DNA of 64,000 nt from Zea mays (GCF_902167145.1 NC_050105.1:136013988-136077987); one strand, 5' to 3'. Shown: positions 21,405-32,658, counted from the stretch's first letter. Numbers and translations: made by a program. Notes: generated by a model from the sequence alone, not told the origin.

Positions 21405-22218
21405 GGCGAGTCGGGAGGCCGCCTCCGCGTGGGTCGGTAACCCTTTTCTTCCCCCGGCGTCTGGGGGAAAAAGGCATCTCCCAGCTCCGCGGAGGCTTCC
21501 CCCAGGCGTGCCGGGGTAGGCGGACAGCCGCTGCTCAGCCAGGGTGCAGCATTCCGTCCTCCGCCCGGACGATGGTTGCGCCGCGTGCGGGCCGGCCATG
21601 TCCAGGCCTTCCTCGCGCCAACAGCCGCATCAGTGGTTCGCCCAGCACGTCGTGTGCCGCGAGGGCGGCGCTCATGTTCTGGGCGGCTCCGGCGAGGGCG
21701 AGGACCTGCCGGTGCGCTCTGAGGCGTCTGGCACCCGCTGGCGTGGTGCTGAGGTGGTGGCAGCCGGAGAAGGCTTCTCTGTCAATGAGATTGCCAACTC
21801 CGCCCGCACCCCTGGGCCTCTGTCCTCCGGCCTAAATGGCTGGTTCTCGTCCTCGGTGAATGAGAGCCCCCGTGCCGTAGCGCCCGCCCGGAAGCCGCTG
21901 CTGAAGCTGCTTCGCCGCCCGGGGCGGAGGTCATCGTTGCTGCTGCCGGAACGGGCGACGGCGAGCCACCTGTCGGCCTTCTGTTGCTCCGCAGGCCCCT
22001 CCCCCATCGAGTGGGGTTGTTCGTACCTGAGGAGGTGGAACCGGAGTTCCGTTTGTAATGGCACTTCGAATGCCAGTGTTTTTGTTCACTGTGGCTGTCG
22101 AGGCCTGAACGTGTATGTAAATTCGGCGCGGAGCCGTGTTTTTTCGCCATTTCCGAGCACTAAGACTCGCCTGTTGGTTGTCTGAACCGCTTCACCAAGC
22201 GTGAGTTGCCCCGTGTAA

Positions 22219-23150
22219 AGGTGACGAGTGAGGTATCCGTATCCCGGAGGCGTAGGAGTCCCTCGGCTCGGTGAGCCTTGTTGTCCGAGGCTTCCCTTGC
22301 TTAGTTAGAGGAAACCCTCGGCCGCTCTTCGATGAGCCGAGGCCAGGGGTAGCGGTGCCAGCGTGAACAGAGGCAGAGTTGGCTCGAAAAGAAGACCAGG
22401 TCGGCCGGAGCCTGGCCGGGTCGTCCGTTAGCGGGACCGACGCCGGAATTGACCTGCCGAGGCCTCGGGCCAGGCTGATGTCCTCGGGGGACAGCTAGCC
22501 GAGGCCCCGGGGTGACCGGCCGAGCCGCCTGCTCGGGCCGGATTCTTGGAGAAGACCCTGGCGGCGATGGCCCGGGCTCGGTGATGACGTTGTCCTTCAG
22601 AGCGGAGACCCTTGGACCGCGTCGCCGTCCGAGGCTAGGTCGGACCTCGCCAGAGGTGTTGTCGGCGCCGAGGGTGCTGCTGCTCCCTTTAGCCGTCAAG
22701 ATCCGAGCCTGTAGGATCGGATTATCTTGTAGCGTGTGTTTTCTGCGGCCGCCGAGGCCGAAACACACCCTCGTCGTATTGTAAAGCCGCGTCTTCTTTC
22801 CTCTTGTTTCGAGTATCTGGACTTTTTTGTCGGTAACAGAACTGTTTGTGCGAGCGAGAGTTGCTTCTCACGGAAGGTGATGAGTGAGGTATCCGTATCC
22901 CGGAGGCGTAGGAGTCCCTCGGCTCGGTCGGCCTTGCCGCTTACGCGCACTCTTACCCGTCCATGGGGTTCTGTCACCGACGCGGTCGAGAGAGCTCGAA
23001 GAATCGCTCCGGCAGAAGAGCTTCCGAACGTGAAGACTTGTTCGGTCCGCGGAATCACTTATCCGAACGTGAGTTACTTATGGCAGAAGGTGATGAGTGA
23101 GGTATCCGTATCCCGGAGGCGTAGGAGTCCCTCGGCTCGGTCAGCCTTGG
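22219..23150. repeat. Dispersed direct repeat of about 55 bp, three copies
   Basis: Copies at about 22219-22280, 22876-22935 and 23089-23148. All share GTGAGGTATCCGTATCCCGG and GGCGTAGGAGTCCCTCGGCT nearly unchanged, while the DNA between them differs. They lie downstream of the pol stop on the minus strand. Confidence 0.9.
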
Positions 23151-23377
23151 CTGCTTACGTGTACTCCGTTGTTTTCAGGATCCACTTTCGAAGTAGTCGA
23201 AAAGCACGAAAGACATTCCGGCGGAAAAGATCTTTTTTCGAGGAAAATTTCGACACAGAGGGGGTTCCCCCCTTTTAGCCCCCGAGGGAGGGTCGGGCTT
23301 TGCCGAGGCAAGGCTGACCCTTCCTTGATGACTAAACTTTGCGAGAGAGCGAGGTATATGAACAACTTGAAAACATC

Positions 23378-24135
23378 TTAAGGGTAGAAGCGACGTAGGT
23401 GTTGGATGTTCCAAGCGTTGCTGTAGACCTCGCCTTGACTGTTGGCCAGCTTGTATGTTCCGGGTTTTAGAACTTTGGCGATGACGAACGGCCCCTCCCA
23501 GGGGGCGTGAGCTTGTGTCGACCTCGGGCGTCTTGTCGCAGCCGAAGCACCAGGTCGCCCACCTGGAGGTCTCGGGAACGGACCCCTCGGGCGTGGTAGC
23601 GTCGCATGGACTGCTGGTACCGCGCCGAGTGTAGTAAGGCCTTGTCCCGAGCCTCTTCCAGCTGGTCCAGCGAGTCTTCTCGACTAGCTTGGTTGCTTTG
23701 GTCGTCATAGGCCCTCGTCCTCGGGGAGCCGTATTCCAGGTCTGTGGGCAAGATGGCCTCGACCCCATAGACTAGAAAGAACGGCGTGAAGCCCGTGGCT
23801 CGGCTCGGTGTCGTTCTCAGGCTCCAGACCACCGAGGGGAGTTCCTTCACCCATCGCTTGCCGAACTTGTTGAGGTCGTTGTAAATCCGAGGCTTGAGTC
23901 CTTGTAGAATCATGTCGTTGGCACGCTCTACTTGCTCATTCGTCATGGGATGAGCCACGGCGGCCGAGTCCACCCGGATGTGGTGATCCTCGCAGAAGTC
24001 CAGGAACTTTCTGCCGGTGAACTGGGTGCCGTTGTCGGTGATGATGGAGTTCGGGACCCCGAAACGATGGATGATGTTGGTGAAGAACGCCACCGCCTGC
24101 TCGGACCTGATGCTGTTCAGGGGTCGGACCTCGAT
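23378..24135 (-). pseudogene. Huck-like integrase C-terminal part, after nested insertion
   Basis: Continues the integrase frame broken at 34066-34070. It carries the second catalytic Asp (IITDNGTQF) and the Glu (NEQVERAND) of the DDE core, then the C-terminal region with LQVGDLVLR. A one-base loss in a C run near 23507 shifts the frame at KLTPP; the true end of the polyprotein frame (YP then TAA) is at 23378-23380. The first Asp (WGLDLVGP) is 10 kb away at about 34150. Confidence 0.88.
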
Positions 24136-26140
24136 TGAAGCGTCCCCAATCCTCTGGGACTCAAATGTGATACAATTACTAGTCCCAGGAGGCTAGTAAA
24201 CACATTTATACATCAGATGATACCAAATCTGCTTAAACGAGACAAACCTACAAAGGTGGCGAACAACTTTAAGAGTTGGTCCACAACTCGGGACATATCA
24301 TCAGAGTGGGGCTGAAGCAGCCCGATATACGCAGCGAAGCAATTCAGCGGTCCAACAGCCACAGGCAAGGTTGGGAACAGTCGTAACTCTTACCCGATCT
24401 CCTTTTTCTGAAAAAAACAACAAATAAGCAAGGGTGAGTACAAACGTACTCAGCAGCCCACCTTCACCCGCAGAATGGGGAAATCAGATATAATGCATGG
24501 AATATGTAGAGCTCAGGATATTTGCAGAAACAGCAATATTTTATGCAGAGTTGTTTTGAAAAACATTTTGTATTTTGCAAAGTGCATCCTCTCCAAAAGG
24601 AGCAGGAAGTTTTTCAGTATTATAACAAAATCCCCTGGACTAAACCATCCAGGTATCTCAGCAGTTTCCCACTGGTTTTCCTTTTCAAAAACAGCTACTG
24701 GACTTCCCGTCCACCATAGCTCACGGCTCAACCGCCGAACCTTTTTAAAAACCACTTTTCTCAAAACCATCTCTTTTTTTGGAAAACAAAACATTAATTG
24801 CCATACCATACCAGACTCGTCCATTCCTGTGGACACAGACTATTCGAATAGGTTTTCAAACTCTGCGCAGAGGTGTACACTTTACCCACTAGTCCGGCTC
24901 TGCGATCTCATAGCTAGTGAGACCCGAATCCGAATCTCTTTCTTTCCCCGCACGTCCTAACCTTAACGGTTATCCGGAAGGAGTCAGGCCACCGCCATGT
25001 CCAAACCGGACAAAACTTTCCCCCTCCTTATCCTCCCGGTGCTCCCCAGCCTTCATAACCCTGGGGTTGGACCGTACGAGTTCAGATTGAGTGACTGCCC
25101 ACACAGTCTCGAGTGGTTGTACTATTAAAGAGTACAGGTAGTGAAGATGACAAACCAGTCCTTATATGAGGGGACAATCCTTCTGCTCACGCCTAAACCA
25201 GCTGAGCCAACACCTTAGGCCCTCCCCTAAACCAGGGAGTCCCTGATTATCCCACTCACAAGGTGATAAGGGTGAAAACCCTTCATCACACACATTTTGA
25301 AAAGCATTTTCTTTTAAAAACTCACACCTGTTCTCAAATCATTTGGAACATATATATCAGGGATTGATTGCGGCAAGCGGCTGGGTGGCCATAATAACTT
25401 GTCTCAAAATCATATCATGCATAAAATAACAGGCTGAGGGTTGTGGTTGAAAAATCATAGGTAATTTATGCATCAAAGGGATCCAGTGAGCTTGCCGTGC
25501 TTATTCGGCGAAGGGGGAAGGGGAGCTCGCGGAACTGGCTTCTGGCTCCACCGCCTAGCGTAGACTTGCAGATCTGGCCTCCACGAGACGGCACGAATGC
25601 TCCGATAACTATGCAACATGAACAAGCAAACATACAAACCAGCAAGTATACCAACAAATATTTAGTATAGTGGTTAGAATAGCGATATATGGATGGGTAG
25701 AGTCTTGAGTAGAATCTGTGTCATGTGGTGTTGTGATATTACTGGTGGTGGAGCGGAGGTGCTTACCAGGAGGGTGGACTGGAGGCGAAGCGACACTATG
25801 TGTGTAGCCGGCAGAGCAGAGTAACTGAGTGGGTGGGGTGTTTGCCTTGGCTGAGGGTGTTGAGTGTGTGTGGAGAGGGAGAGGGTAGCTGGGTGTATTT
25901 ATAGCTAGGTGTATGTGGTGTAGCACAGTGAAGTTCACTGTAGGTGAGAATAGTGACGAATGAATCGTCTGACTTAGTATGAACAGGAGAGTTATAGGCA
26001 GAATATGGGACGAGAGTATTTTGGGAGTCTTCTGGAACATGAACCATGCTTAAGGGATGACATGGTTGGATAGGGAATAATTTGATAAGAATTTAGAAAC
26101 AAGAATTATTGGAATCTGAGTTTGGAAGCCTGGTTCAAAG

Positions 26141-26212
26141 GAATCTCAAAGTTAAGCATGCTCAACTTGGAGAAACCTAGGATGGGTGACCAGATGGGAA
26201 GTTCCCTACTGG
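26141..26212 (+). other. 5S-rRNA-like segment in 3' LTR
   Basis: Contains AAGTTAAGCATGCT and, after 16 bases, CTAGGATGGGTGACC followed by TGGGAAGT. These match the A-box and C-box regions of plant 5S rRNA (AAGTTAAGCGTGCT; CTAGGATGGGTGACC; TGGGAAGT) in order and with near-native spacing, one base shorter. About 70 of 120 positions of 5S are represented; the 5' and 3' parts of 5S are not evident. It lies on the strand opposite to the element. Confidence 0.75.
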
Positions 26213-26473
26213 AAGAAAAATCACAGTCACCGGAGTTCGTATGACTGGAATATGGGTCTGGCTGGTCTTAGGTGGACTGGACAACATGATGTATGAGTAG
26301 TTGAAATTTGGGGTGATCGGCTAATCGATGAATAGTAATGATGAATAGTGACAACAAAAAGTTACTAGAAATCATCGATGAGTAGTAACGATGATGAATA
26401 GTAACAATGATGAATAGTAACGATGGTGAATAGTGTCAGTGAATAGTAATGCTGAATAGTAACGGTGAATAGT

Positions 26474-26895
26474 GATGGTGAATAGTCGTATTAACGAACG
26501 ATGAACGATGAATAGGAACTATGAACGAACGATGAACGATGAATAGGAACTATGAACGAACGGACGAACGATCGAATGATCGGACGAACGAACGATCGAA
26601 ATTTCGGCAGCATAACGGCAGGACAAAGATTATCTGGAAGAACGATGAATAGGGACTATGAACGAACGATGAACGATGAATAGGGACTATGAACGAACGA
26701 TGAACGATCGAATGATCGAACGAACGAACGATCGGAATTTCGGCAGCATAACGGTAGGAAAAAAAGATTATTTGGACGAACGAACGGACGAACGATCGAA
26801 CGATCGGACGAACGGACGAACGAACCATGAACGATCGGACGAACGATCGAACGATCGGACGAACGAACGAACAACCTAAGAACAGGGGACGAACG
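26474..26895. repeat. GAAC/GATC-rich array in 3' LTR
   Basis: Irregular repeats built from CGAACGATCG, GAACGAACGATG and GATGAATAGGGACTATGAA, interrupted by two copies of a TTTCGGCAGCATAACGG segment. A GATGAATAGTAACGAT-type repeat precedes it (26310-26470). Many CGATCG palindromes. Its six-frame translations give Arg/Ser/Phe/Val repeats that I do not consider coding. Confidence 0.9.
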
Positions 26896-27549
26896 ATCGA
26901 AGAACGATCGAACGATCCTTGTGCTAGTGTGTGCTTGTGTGGAACATGGAGTGGGTGTGTGTGTGGGGGGGGGGGAAGAGAGTTGCCATGAAATGGCTTG
27001 GGGTGGGATGAGAGGAGGCCCTTGCCCCTCTATTTATAGCCATGGTGGGGGGGATTAGGGGGAGGGATGAGAGGATTAGTGGGAGGATGAGATGATTAGT
27101 GGGAGGTTAGCATGTATTTGTCTTGTATAAGTGAGGTTTGCTTGTAGAGCTCACCGTATGACACTGGAGGCATACGTATACGTATGAGCATGAGGAAAGT
27201 TATGAAGAAAATATTTGTAGGGACTTGAAAAATGATTCTGAAGGTATTTCTCAAGAGGAAAATACCTGGAGATATATCGGTGGAATATTTGGGCAGTATT
27301 TCTGGAAAGAACTTGAAGAGGATCACTAGGGAAATATCTGGGCAGTATTTCTGTAAACAATTTGAGGGGGATCACTGGGGAAATATTTGTAGGATATTTT
27401 GAGGAGGATTTTAGAGAGAGTATAGACCACTATATTTTATTTGCTGATATCAACTCGCAAACAAACATTTTGAAATGAAATTTGAAATTCATTTTGAATT
27501 TAGAGCGAGTTTGAGAAAATTTTAGGGTTTGAATTTTTGGGATGCTACA

Positions 27550-27563
27550 AATCTACCCCACTT
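27550..27563 (-). other. Polypurine tract of the non-autonomous element
   Basis: Minus strand AAGTGGGGTAGATT immediately before the TGTAGC start of the 3' LTR. Confidence 0.8.
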
Positions 27564-29416
27564 AAAATGAATCTCGTCCTCGAGATTCGGTTTAGAAGGG
27601 TTATGGGTATAGCTTTACTTCAGCTACATATCTTCACTTTGCAACTCTTCGAGGAGATGGAACTTCAACAAAATCTGGCCCTTGCGGAGCATCCGACTGC
27701 TGATTGCAAACGCTGATTCTGGCTACTCAAAGATCATCTTCAGGCTTCTAGCTTTTGCTTGGCAGCTAGCTTATTGAAGAAGCATTGATGCCAACACACA
27801 AACCTTCTTCTTGCGAACTTATCCATGGGTCCCTTCCTTGATTGCTCTTCTAGTGCTTCATCAACGGAACTTGGGTGACCACTTCTTATCCAGAAACTTA
27901 TAAGCTTCGATGATCTGGTCCTCCACAAACTTGCTACATGCCTTCTTCTTTTTCTCCATAGCAGGAACCCTTCTGGTACACTACCCCACTTAAAAAGAAT
28001 GAGGGTGGTACTCTTGAATCTTGGGGATTTGAACTCCTTGAAGTACCACATAACAAGGGTGTTACGGGTCCTTCTGCTGCTGTTGCTGCTTGAGCTGGCT
28101 GCGGAGGGATGACTGGCACAGGGTTGATTCTTGGAGAACCTTCTTCTTATCTTCTCTTCACTATCTTCTTTTCTCTTCTCACTTTTCACTTCTCACTGCC
28201 TCTTTCTTTCTCTTTGCTCTTCCCACTGGAGGATTCTATCGATGAGTATTACCATCATACAGAGGAGGAAACCAAAGACTATGAACCATGTGCAACAGTC
28301 TTCAACCCAAGAATCACCAAGCATTGATCTTAGGGGCGAGGGAGTGGAAAAATGGAGTTGCTTGCGATTTGGCAGAGGGGATTTATCTGGAGTGTGCTTT
28401 TGCTTTGAGCGAGATGGGAGTTGAGGGAGATGGTGGGGGGGTTTATAGGCGAGCGGGGGTGTTCGGTTGCGGAGTAGTGGTGATGGAGTAGGTGCTATGC
28501 GGCAGCGGGTGCGACAAGGGGAGGGGGGCCTGGTGCCGGCGATGATGGCGGCGGTGGGTGCGCTGCAAAGGTGGCGTGGGCGGCGGTAGTGCGCTGCAAA
28601 GGGGGGCGTGGGGCGGTGGTAGTGCGCATGGAGGCGGGCACGCGTGCGGGGGGGGGGGGGGGGGGGCACGGGTGAGTGGTGGGGTCGATGACCCTGATGT
28701 TTGTGGTCTCTGGTTCCAAGAATCTTTGCCTCTCTGTATGGTAATAACTCCTTCTGTCCTCTTTTCCTGTTTACTTTGACTCAGGGGCAGTGCTTTGATT
28801 CTCACGGTCGGTCCTTTTGACTGAGCGGCTGGACTGGTTTCTTCTGTAGCTAGTTCCAGGCTTCAAGGGTAAGCTTCCCGGTATCTTCTTGGGTAAGGCA
28901 CTTTTCTCTTGAGATGGGTTAAGATGAGAATGGAAGCATAAGGTGAGGATTAGATCTAATTTGTGATCTATGTTTTTAGAGAAAACCTTTTTAAGAAAAA
29001 CGAAAAGAAAACACACAAGCTCAGCAATGATAAGCACAAACAAATCAAATATTTTGAATAGGGGAAGAATAGAGTTTTTCCAAAGCACGAACTACTCAGA
29101 TTCGGGGGCTAAGCATAACTACTATTGCTTGGCTCCTGAATTGAGAACTATGCTAAATGCAACTTATGAGCACTAACGTTAAAGCATCACATATGCACTC
29201 AAAAGGGAGGAAAACATCAAGCGAAATTCATTTTGAAATGCCCTAGGGGGCAACACAATTAGAGTTTTTCAAAACACGAGGCTACACGATTTCCTCTCAT
29301 ACATGCAGGGCTCTAGCCAAAGTGAAGAAAAACTTCACTACCCAATGCATGCAGAGGACTGGGCATAACTAACTCAGATCTGGCAGCTTCTCTTCTGGCA
29401 AGGCTGACGCACAACT
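27564..29416 (-). other. Internal noncoding region of the non-autonomous element
   Basis: 1.85 kb downstream of the ORF. 27740-28189 has an open minus frame rich in Lys/Arg/Ser with no recognised motif. 28440-28680 is very GC-rich with GGCGGTGGTAGTGCGC repeats and a 19-base G run (28648-28666). I see no pol remnants. Confidence 0.6.
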
Positions 29417-30505
29417 TCAATCTGAGATATCTCCTGGATGGGTCAACAGGGAGCTGATGTTGATGACTTCTTCTGGCGGCGACTGAGATGGCAGGACAGG
29501 GTCAAACTCTTCTTCAAGCGGGACTGGCTCTTGTAGCTCCTCAGAGGGCGGCGGTGCTGGTGGGGTGCTTGCAGCTTCTTCCTTGACCTCAAGGGACGGT
29601 GCTGGAATCTTCTTCATGGTGAGGGGCTCAAACAACTCTGGCGGGGGATCTTGGGAGGACTCGGGGTGCTCTTGCTTATCCATAGCCTGATGGGAGACTG
29701 GAATTCCTTCTAAGACCATGGCACCTTCTGGGAGTTCCCAAGCCTTCTTCTCTCCTCTGATAGAGACTGGGTGACCTTCAAGAATCTGGGGGTCTTCATC
29801 TCTGACAGATTGAACTGGGTTGGATGAAGCGGGCTCTTGGATCCGCAGGGCTCTACGTTGGTTATGGGTGACCAAGTAGGCCTCCATCAACTTCTGGACG
29901 TGCTCATCCTTGGCTTGCTTCAGGGCTTCAATAGCAATGACTTCACGACTCTCCAAGGCAGTTGCACGGGCTTGAGCTGTGGTGAGATCCACATGCAGCT
30001 GACGGTTGCGCTTCTCTGCATCTTCTGCTCGGGCAATCATCTGACGGTGGTGCCGAGCCAAGAAATCATACTGTGTATCAAGGGTGAGCAGGTATGCAGT
30101 GAGGTACACGACTGTGGGGTCGTCCTCAAGCAGCTGCTGCTCTTCCAATGCACGCATCCTGGCCATCCAAGCGGGACGGTCTCTCTGAAAGGGCGGAAAG
30201 AATCTGAGCGGGGTGTCGGCCACTTCTTCTTCATAGATCTGACACAGGGCCCTCAATGCCTTGCGAGCAACGACTTGGCAGGTGTCTTTGAATCTGTGCC
30301 CAGCAGCAGTGACACTCCATTCCACATGGTGTGGACTGGATCCAATGTATACAGTCACGACACACTTCTCTGTGCCATGCTCGACGAACTCACGACCATC
30401 ATACTCTGGTTGGCTCCTGATTCCGAGGCGGACTGTGCATGCTCTCAGCAACTTGGGGAAACCATCTTCATTCTGACAGAAGCTGGTTTGGCACTGAACC
30501 TCCAT
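29417..30505 (-). CDS. Single ORF of the non-autonomous element; possible dsRNA-binding-like N-terminus
   Basis: 362 codons from ATG 30505 (MEVQCQTSF) to TGA 29417, uninterrupted, about 135 bp downstream of the PBS where gag normally sits. Not recognised as Gag: no zinc knuckle. Residues about 30-95 run VEHGTEKCVVTVYIG, then EWSVTAAGHRF, then VVARKALRALCQIY, a beta-beta-beta-alpha order like a double-stranded-RNA-binding domain; this is a resemblance, not a database hit. About 115-215 looks coiled coil (RALEEQQLLEDD; EDAEKRNRQLHVDL). The last third is Pro/Glu-rich and acidic, probably disordered. It could be a diverged Gag-like or RNA-binding accessory protein, or a captured host gene. An intact frame in a young element suggests that it is or was recently expressed. 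Confidence 0.65.
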   Translation of the reverse strand: MEVQCQTSFCQNEDGFPKLLRACTVRLGIRSQPEYDGREFVEHGTEKCVVTVYIGSSPHHVEWSVTAAGHRFKDTCQVVARKALRALCQIYEEEVADTPLRFFPPFQRDRPAWMARMRALEEQQLLEDDPTVVYLTAYLLTLDTQYDFLARHHRQMIARAEDAEKRNRQLHVDLTTAQARATALESREVIAIEALKQAKDEHVQKLMEAYLVTHNQRRALRIQEPASSNPVQSVRDEDPQILEGHPVSIRGEKKAWELPEGAMVLEGIPVSHQAMDKQEHPESSQDPPPELFEPLTMKKIPAPSLEVKEEAASTPPAPPPSEELQEPVPLEEEFDPVLPSQSPPEEVINISSLLTHPGDISD

Positions 30506-30639
30506 CTGACTTCTGAGAGAAGGAAAGGGGGAAACATTTTTGAAATGAAGGGATGAGAGCAAGAATTTTTTTAAGAAAATAGTTTGGACTCAAAAACTTT
30601 TGATCAGGCTAAGGGTTACGTCCTGCGGCCAACCTAACA

Positions 30640-30651
30640 GCTCTGATACCA
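30640..30651 (-). other. tRNA-iMet primer-binding site of the non-autonomous element
   Basis: Minus strand TGGTATCAGAGC, two bases after the end of the 5' LTR (30654), complementary to the 3' end of initiator tRNA-Met as known for many plant LTR elements. Confidence 0.9.
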
Positions 30652-32413
30652 CCTGAAGCGTCCCCAATCCTCTGGGACTCAAATGTGATACAATTACTAG
30701 TCCCAGGAGGCTAGTAAACACATTTATACATCAGATGATACCAAATCTGCTTAAACGAGACAAACCTACAAAGGTGGCGAACAACTTTAAGAGTTGGTCC
30801 ACAACTCGGGACATATCATCAGAGTGGGGCTGAAGCAGCCCGATATACGCAGCGAAGCAATTCAGCGGTCCAACAGCCACAGGCAAGGTTGGGAACAGTC
30901 GTAACTCTTACCCGATCTCCTTTTTCTGAAAAAAACAACAAATAAGCAAGGGTGAGTACAAACGTACTCAGCAGCCCACCTTCACCCGCAGAATGGGGAA
31001 ATCAGATATAATGCATGGAATATGTAGAGCTCAGGATATTTGCAGAAACAGTAATATTTTATGCAGAGTTGTTTTGAAAAACATTTTGTATTTTGCAAAG
31101 TGCATCCTCTCCAAAAGGAGCAGGAAGTTTTTCAGTATTATAACAAAATCCCCTGGACTAAACCATCCAGGTATCTCAGCAGTTTCCCACTGGTTTTCCT
31201 TTTCAAAAACAGCTACTGGACTTCCCGTCCACCATAGCTCACGGCTCAACCGCCGAACCTTTTTAAAAACCACTTTTCTCAAAACCATCTCTTTTTTTGG
31301 AAAACAAAACATTAATTGCCATACCATACCAGACTCGTCCATTCCTGTGGACACAGACTATTCGAATAGGTTTTCAAACTCTGCGCAGAGGTGTACACTT
31401 TACCCACTAGTCCGGCTCTGCGATCTCATAGCTAGTGAGACCCGAATCCGAATCTCTTTCTTTCCCCGCACGTCCTAACCTTAACGGTTATCCGGAAGGA
31501 GTCAGGCCACCGCCATGTCCAAACCGGACAAAACTTTCTCCCTCCTTATCCTCCCGGTGCTCCCCAGCCTTCATAACCCTGGGGTTGGACCGTACGAGTT
31601 CAGATTGAGTGACTGCCCACACAGTCTCGAGTGGTTGTACTATTAAAGAGTACAGGTAGTGAAGATGACAAACCGGTCCTTATATGAGGGGACAATCCTT
31701 CTGCTCACGCCTAAACCAGCTGAGCCAACACCTTAGGCCCTCCCCTAAACCAGGGAGTCCCTGATTATCCCACTCACAAGGTGATAAGGGTGAAAACCCT
31801 TCATCACACACATTTTGAAAAGCATTTTCTTTTAAAAACTCACACCTGTTCTCAAATCATTTGGAACATATATATCAGGGATTGATTGCGGCAAGCGGCT
31901 GGGTGGCCATAATAACTTGTCTCAAAATCATATCATGCATAAAATAACAGGCTGAGGGTTGTGGTTGAAAAATCATAGGTAATTTATGCATCAAAGGGAT
32001 CCAGTGAGCTTGCCGTGCTTATTCGGCGAAGGGGGAAGGGGAGCTCGCGGAACTGGCTTCTGGCTCCACCGCCTAGCGTAGACTTGCAGATCTGGCCTCC
32101 ACGAGACGGCACGAATGCTCCGATAACTATGCAACATGAACAAGCAAACATACAAACCAGCAAGTATACCAACAAATATTTAGTATAGTGGTTAGAATAG
32201 CGATATATGGATGGGTAGAGTCTTGAGTAGAATCTGTGTCATGTGGTGTTGTGATATTACTGGTGGTGGAGCGGAGGTGCTTACCAGGAGGGTGGACTGG
32301 AGGCGAAGCGACACTATGTGTGTAGCCGGCAGAGCAGAGTAACTGAGTGGGTGGGGTGTTTGCCTTGGCTGAGGGTGTTGAGTGTGTGTGGAGAGGGAGA
32401 GGGTAGCTGGGTG

Positions 32414-32421
32414 TATTTATA
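32414..32421 (-). promoter_or_regulatory. Second TATA-like site in 5' LTR
   Basis: Minus strand CTATAAATACAC, about 1.1 kb downstream of the first TATA site in the same LTR. The identical site occurs in the 3' LTR at 25896-25903. Confidence 0.5.
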
Positions 32422-32658
32422 GCTAGGTGTATGTGGTGTAGCACAGTGAAGTTCACTGTAGGTGAGAATAGTGACGAATGAATCGTCTGACTTAGTATGA
32501 ACAGGAGAGTTATAGGCAGAATATGGGACGAGAGTATTTTGGGAGTCTTCTGGAACATGAACCATGCTTAAGGGATGACATGGTTGGATAGGGAATAATT
32601 TGATAAGAATTTAGAAACAAGAATTATTGGAATCTGAGTTTGGAAGCCTGGTTCAAAG

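Larger units (their letters stand above)
19270..23377 (-). other. Noncoding 3' region of Huck-like element
   Basis: 4.1 kb between the pol stop (23378) and the 3' LTR. Minus-strand GGCTCGGGGGCTAC at 19270-19283 abuts the LTR and is the probable PPT. The region is GC-rich and holds two families of internal repeats (listed) and a TATA-like site on + near 21074. Tat relatives carry an antisense gene in this position. I see open frames on both strands but none with convincing family features. Confidence 0.7.
24136..27549 (-). mobile_element. 3' LTR of the non-autonomous element (3414 bp)
   Basis: On + it reads TGAAGCGTCCCC to GGGATGCTACA; on - it starts TGTAGCATCCC. By eye it differs from the other LTR by about four substitutions and two to three length changes in G or GT runs. 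It contains two TATA-like sites, a GAAC/GATC-rich array and a 5S-rRNA-like segment. Confidence 0.95.

Noticed and set aside
21086..21835. Long + frame of about 250 codons
   Set aside because: GC-rich DNA with open frames in several phases; low complexity and no recognisable domain. Only the shorter frame next to the TATA-like site is listed, at low confidence.
26141..26212. A functional 5S rRNA gene
   Set aside because: Only the central part of 5S is represented and the flanking stem sequences are missing; kept as 5S-like only.
26550..26874. Open frames giving Val-Arg-Ser-Phe repeat proteins
   Set aside because: They are translations of the GAAC/GATC array in the LTR; several frames on both strands are open for the same reason.
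27740..28189. Basic 149-codon minus frame in the non-autonomous element
   Set aside because: No motif, no good start context and composition like the surrounding noncoding DNA; mentioned only in the region note.
30640..30651. tRNA gene suggested by TGGTATCAGAGC (also at 52233)
   Set aside because: Only the complement of the tRNA 3' end is present, next to an LTR: these are primer-binding sites.
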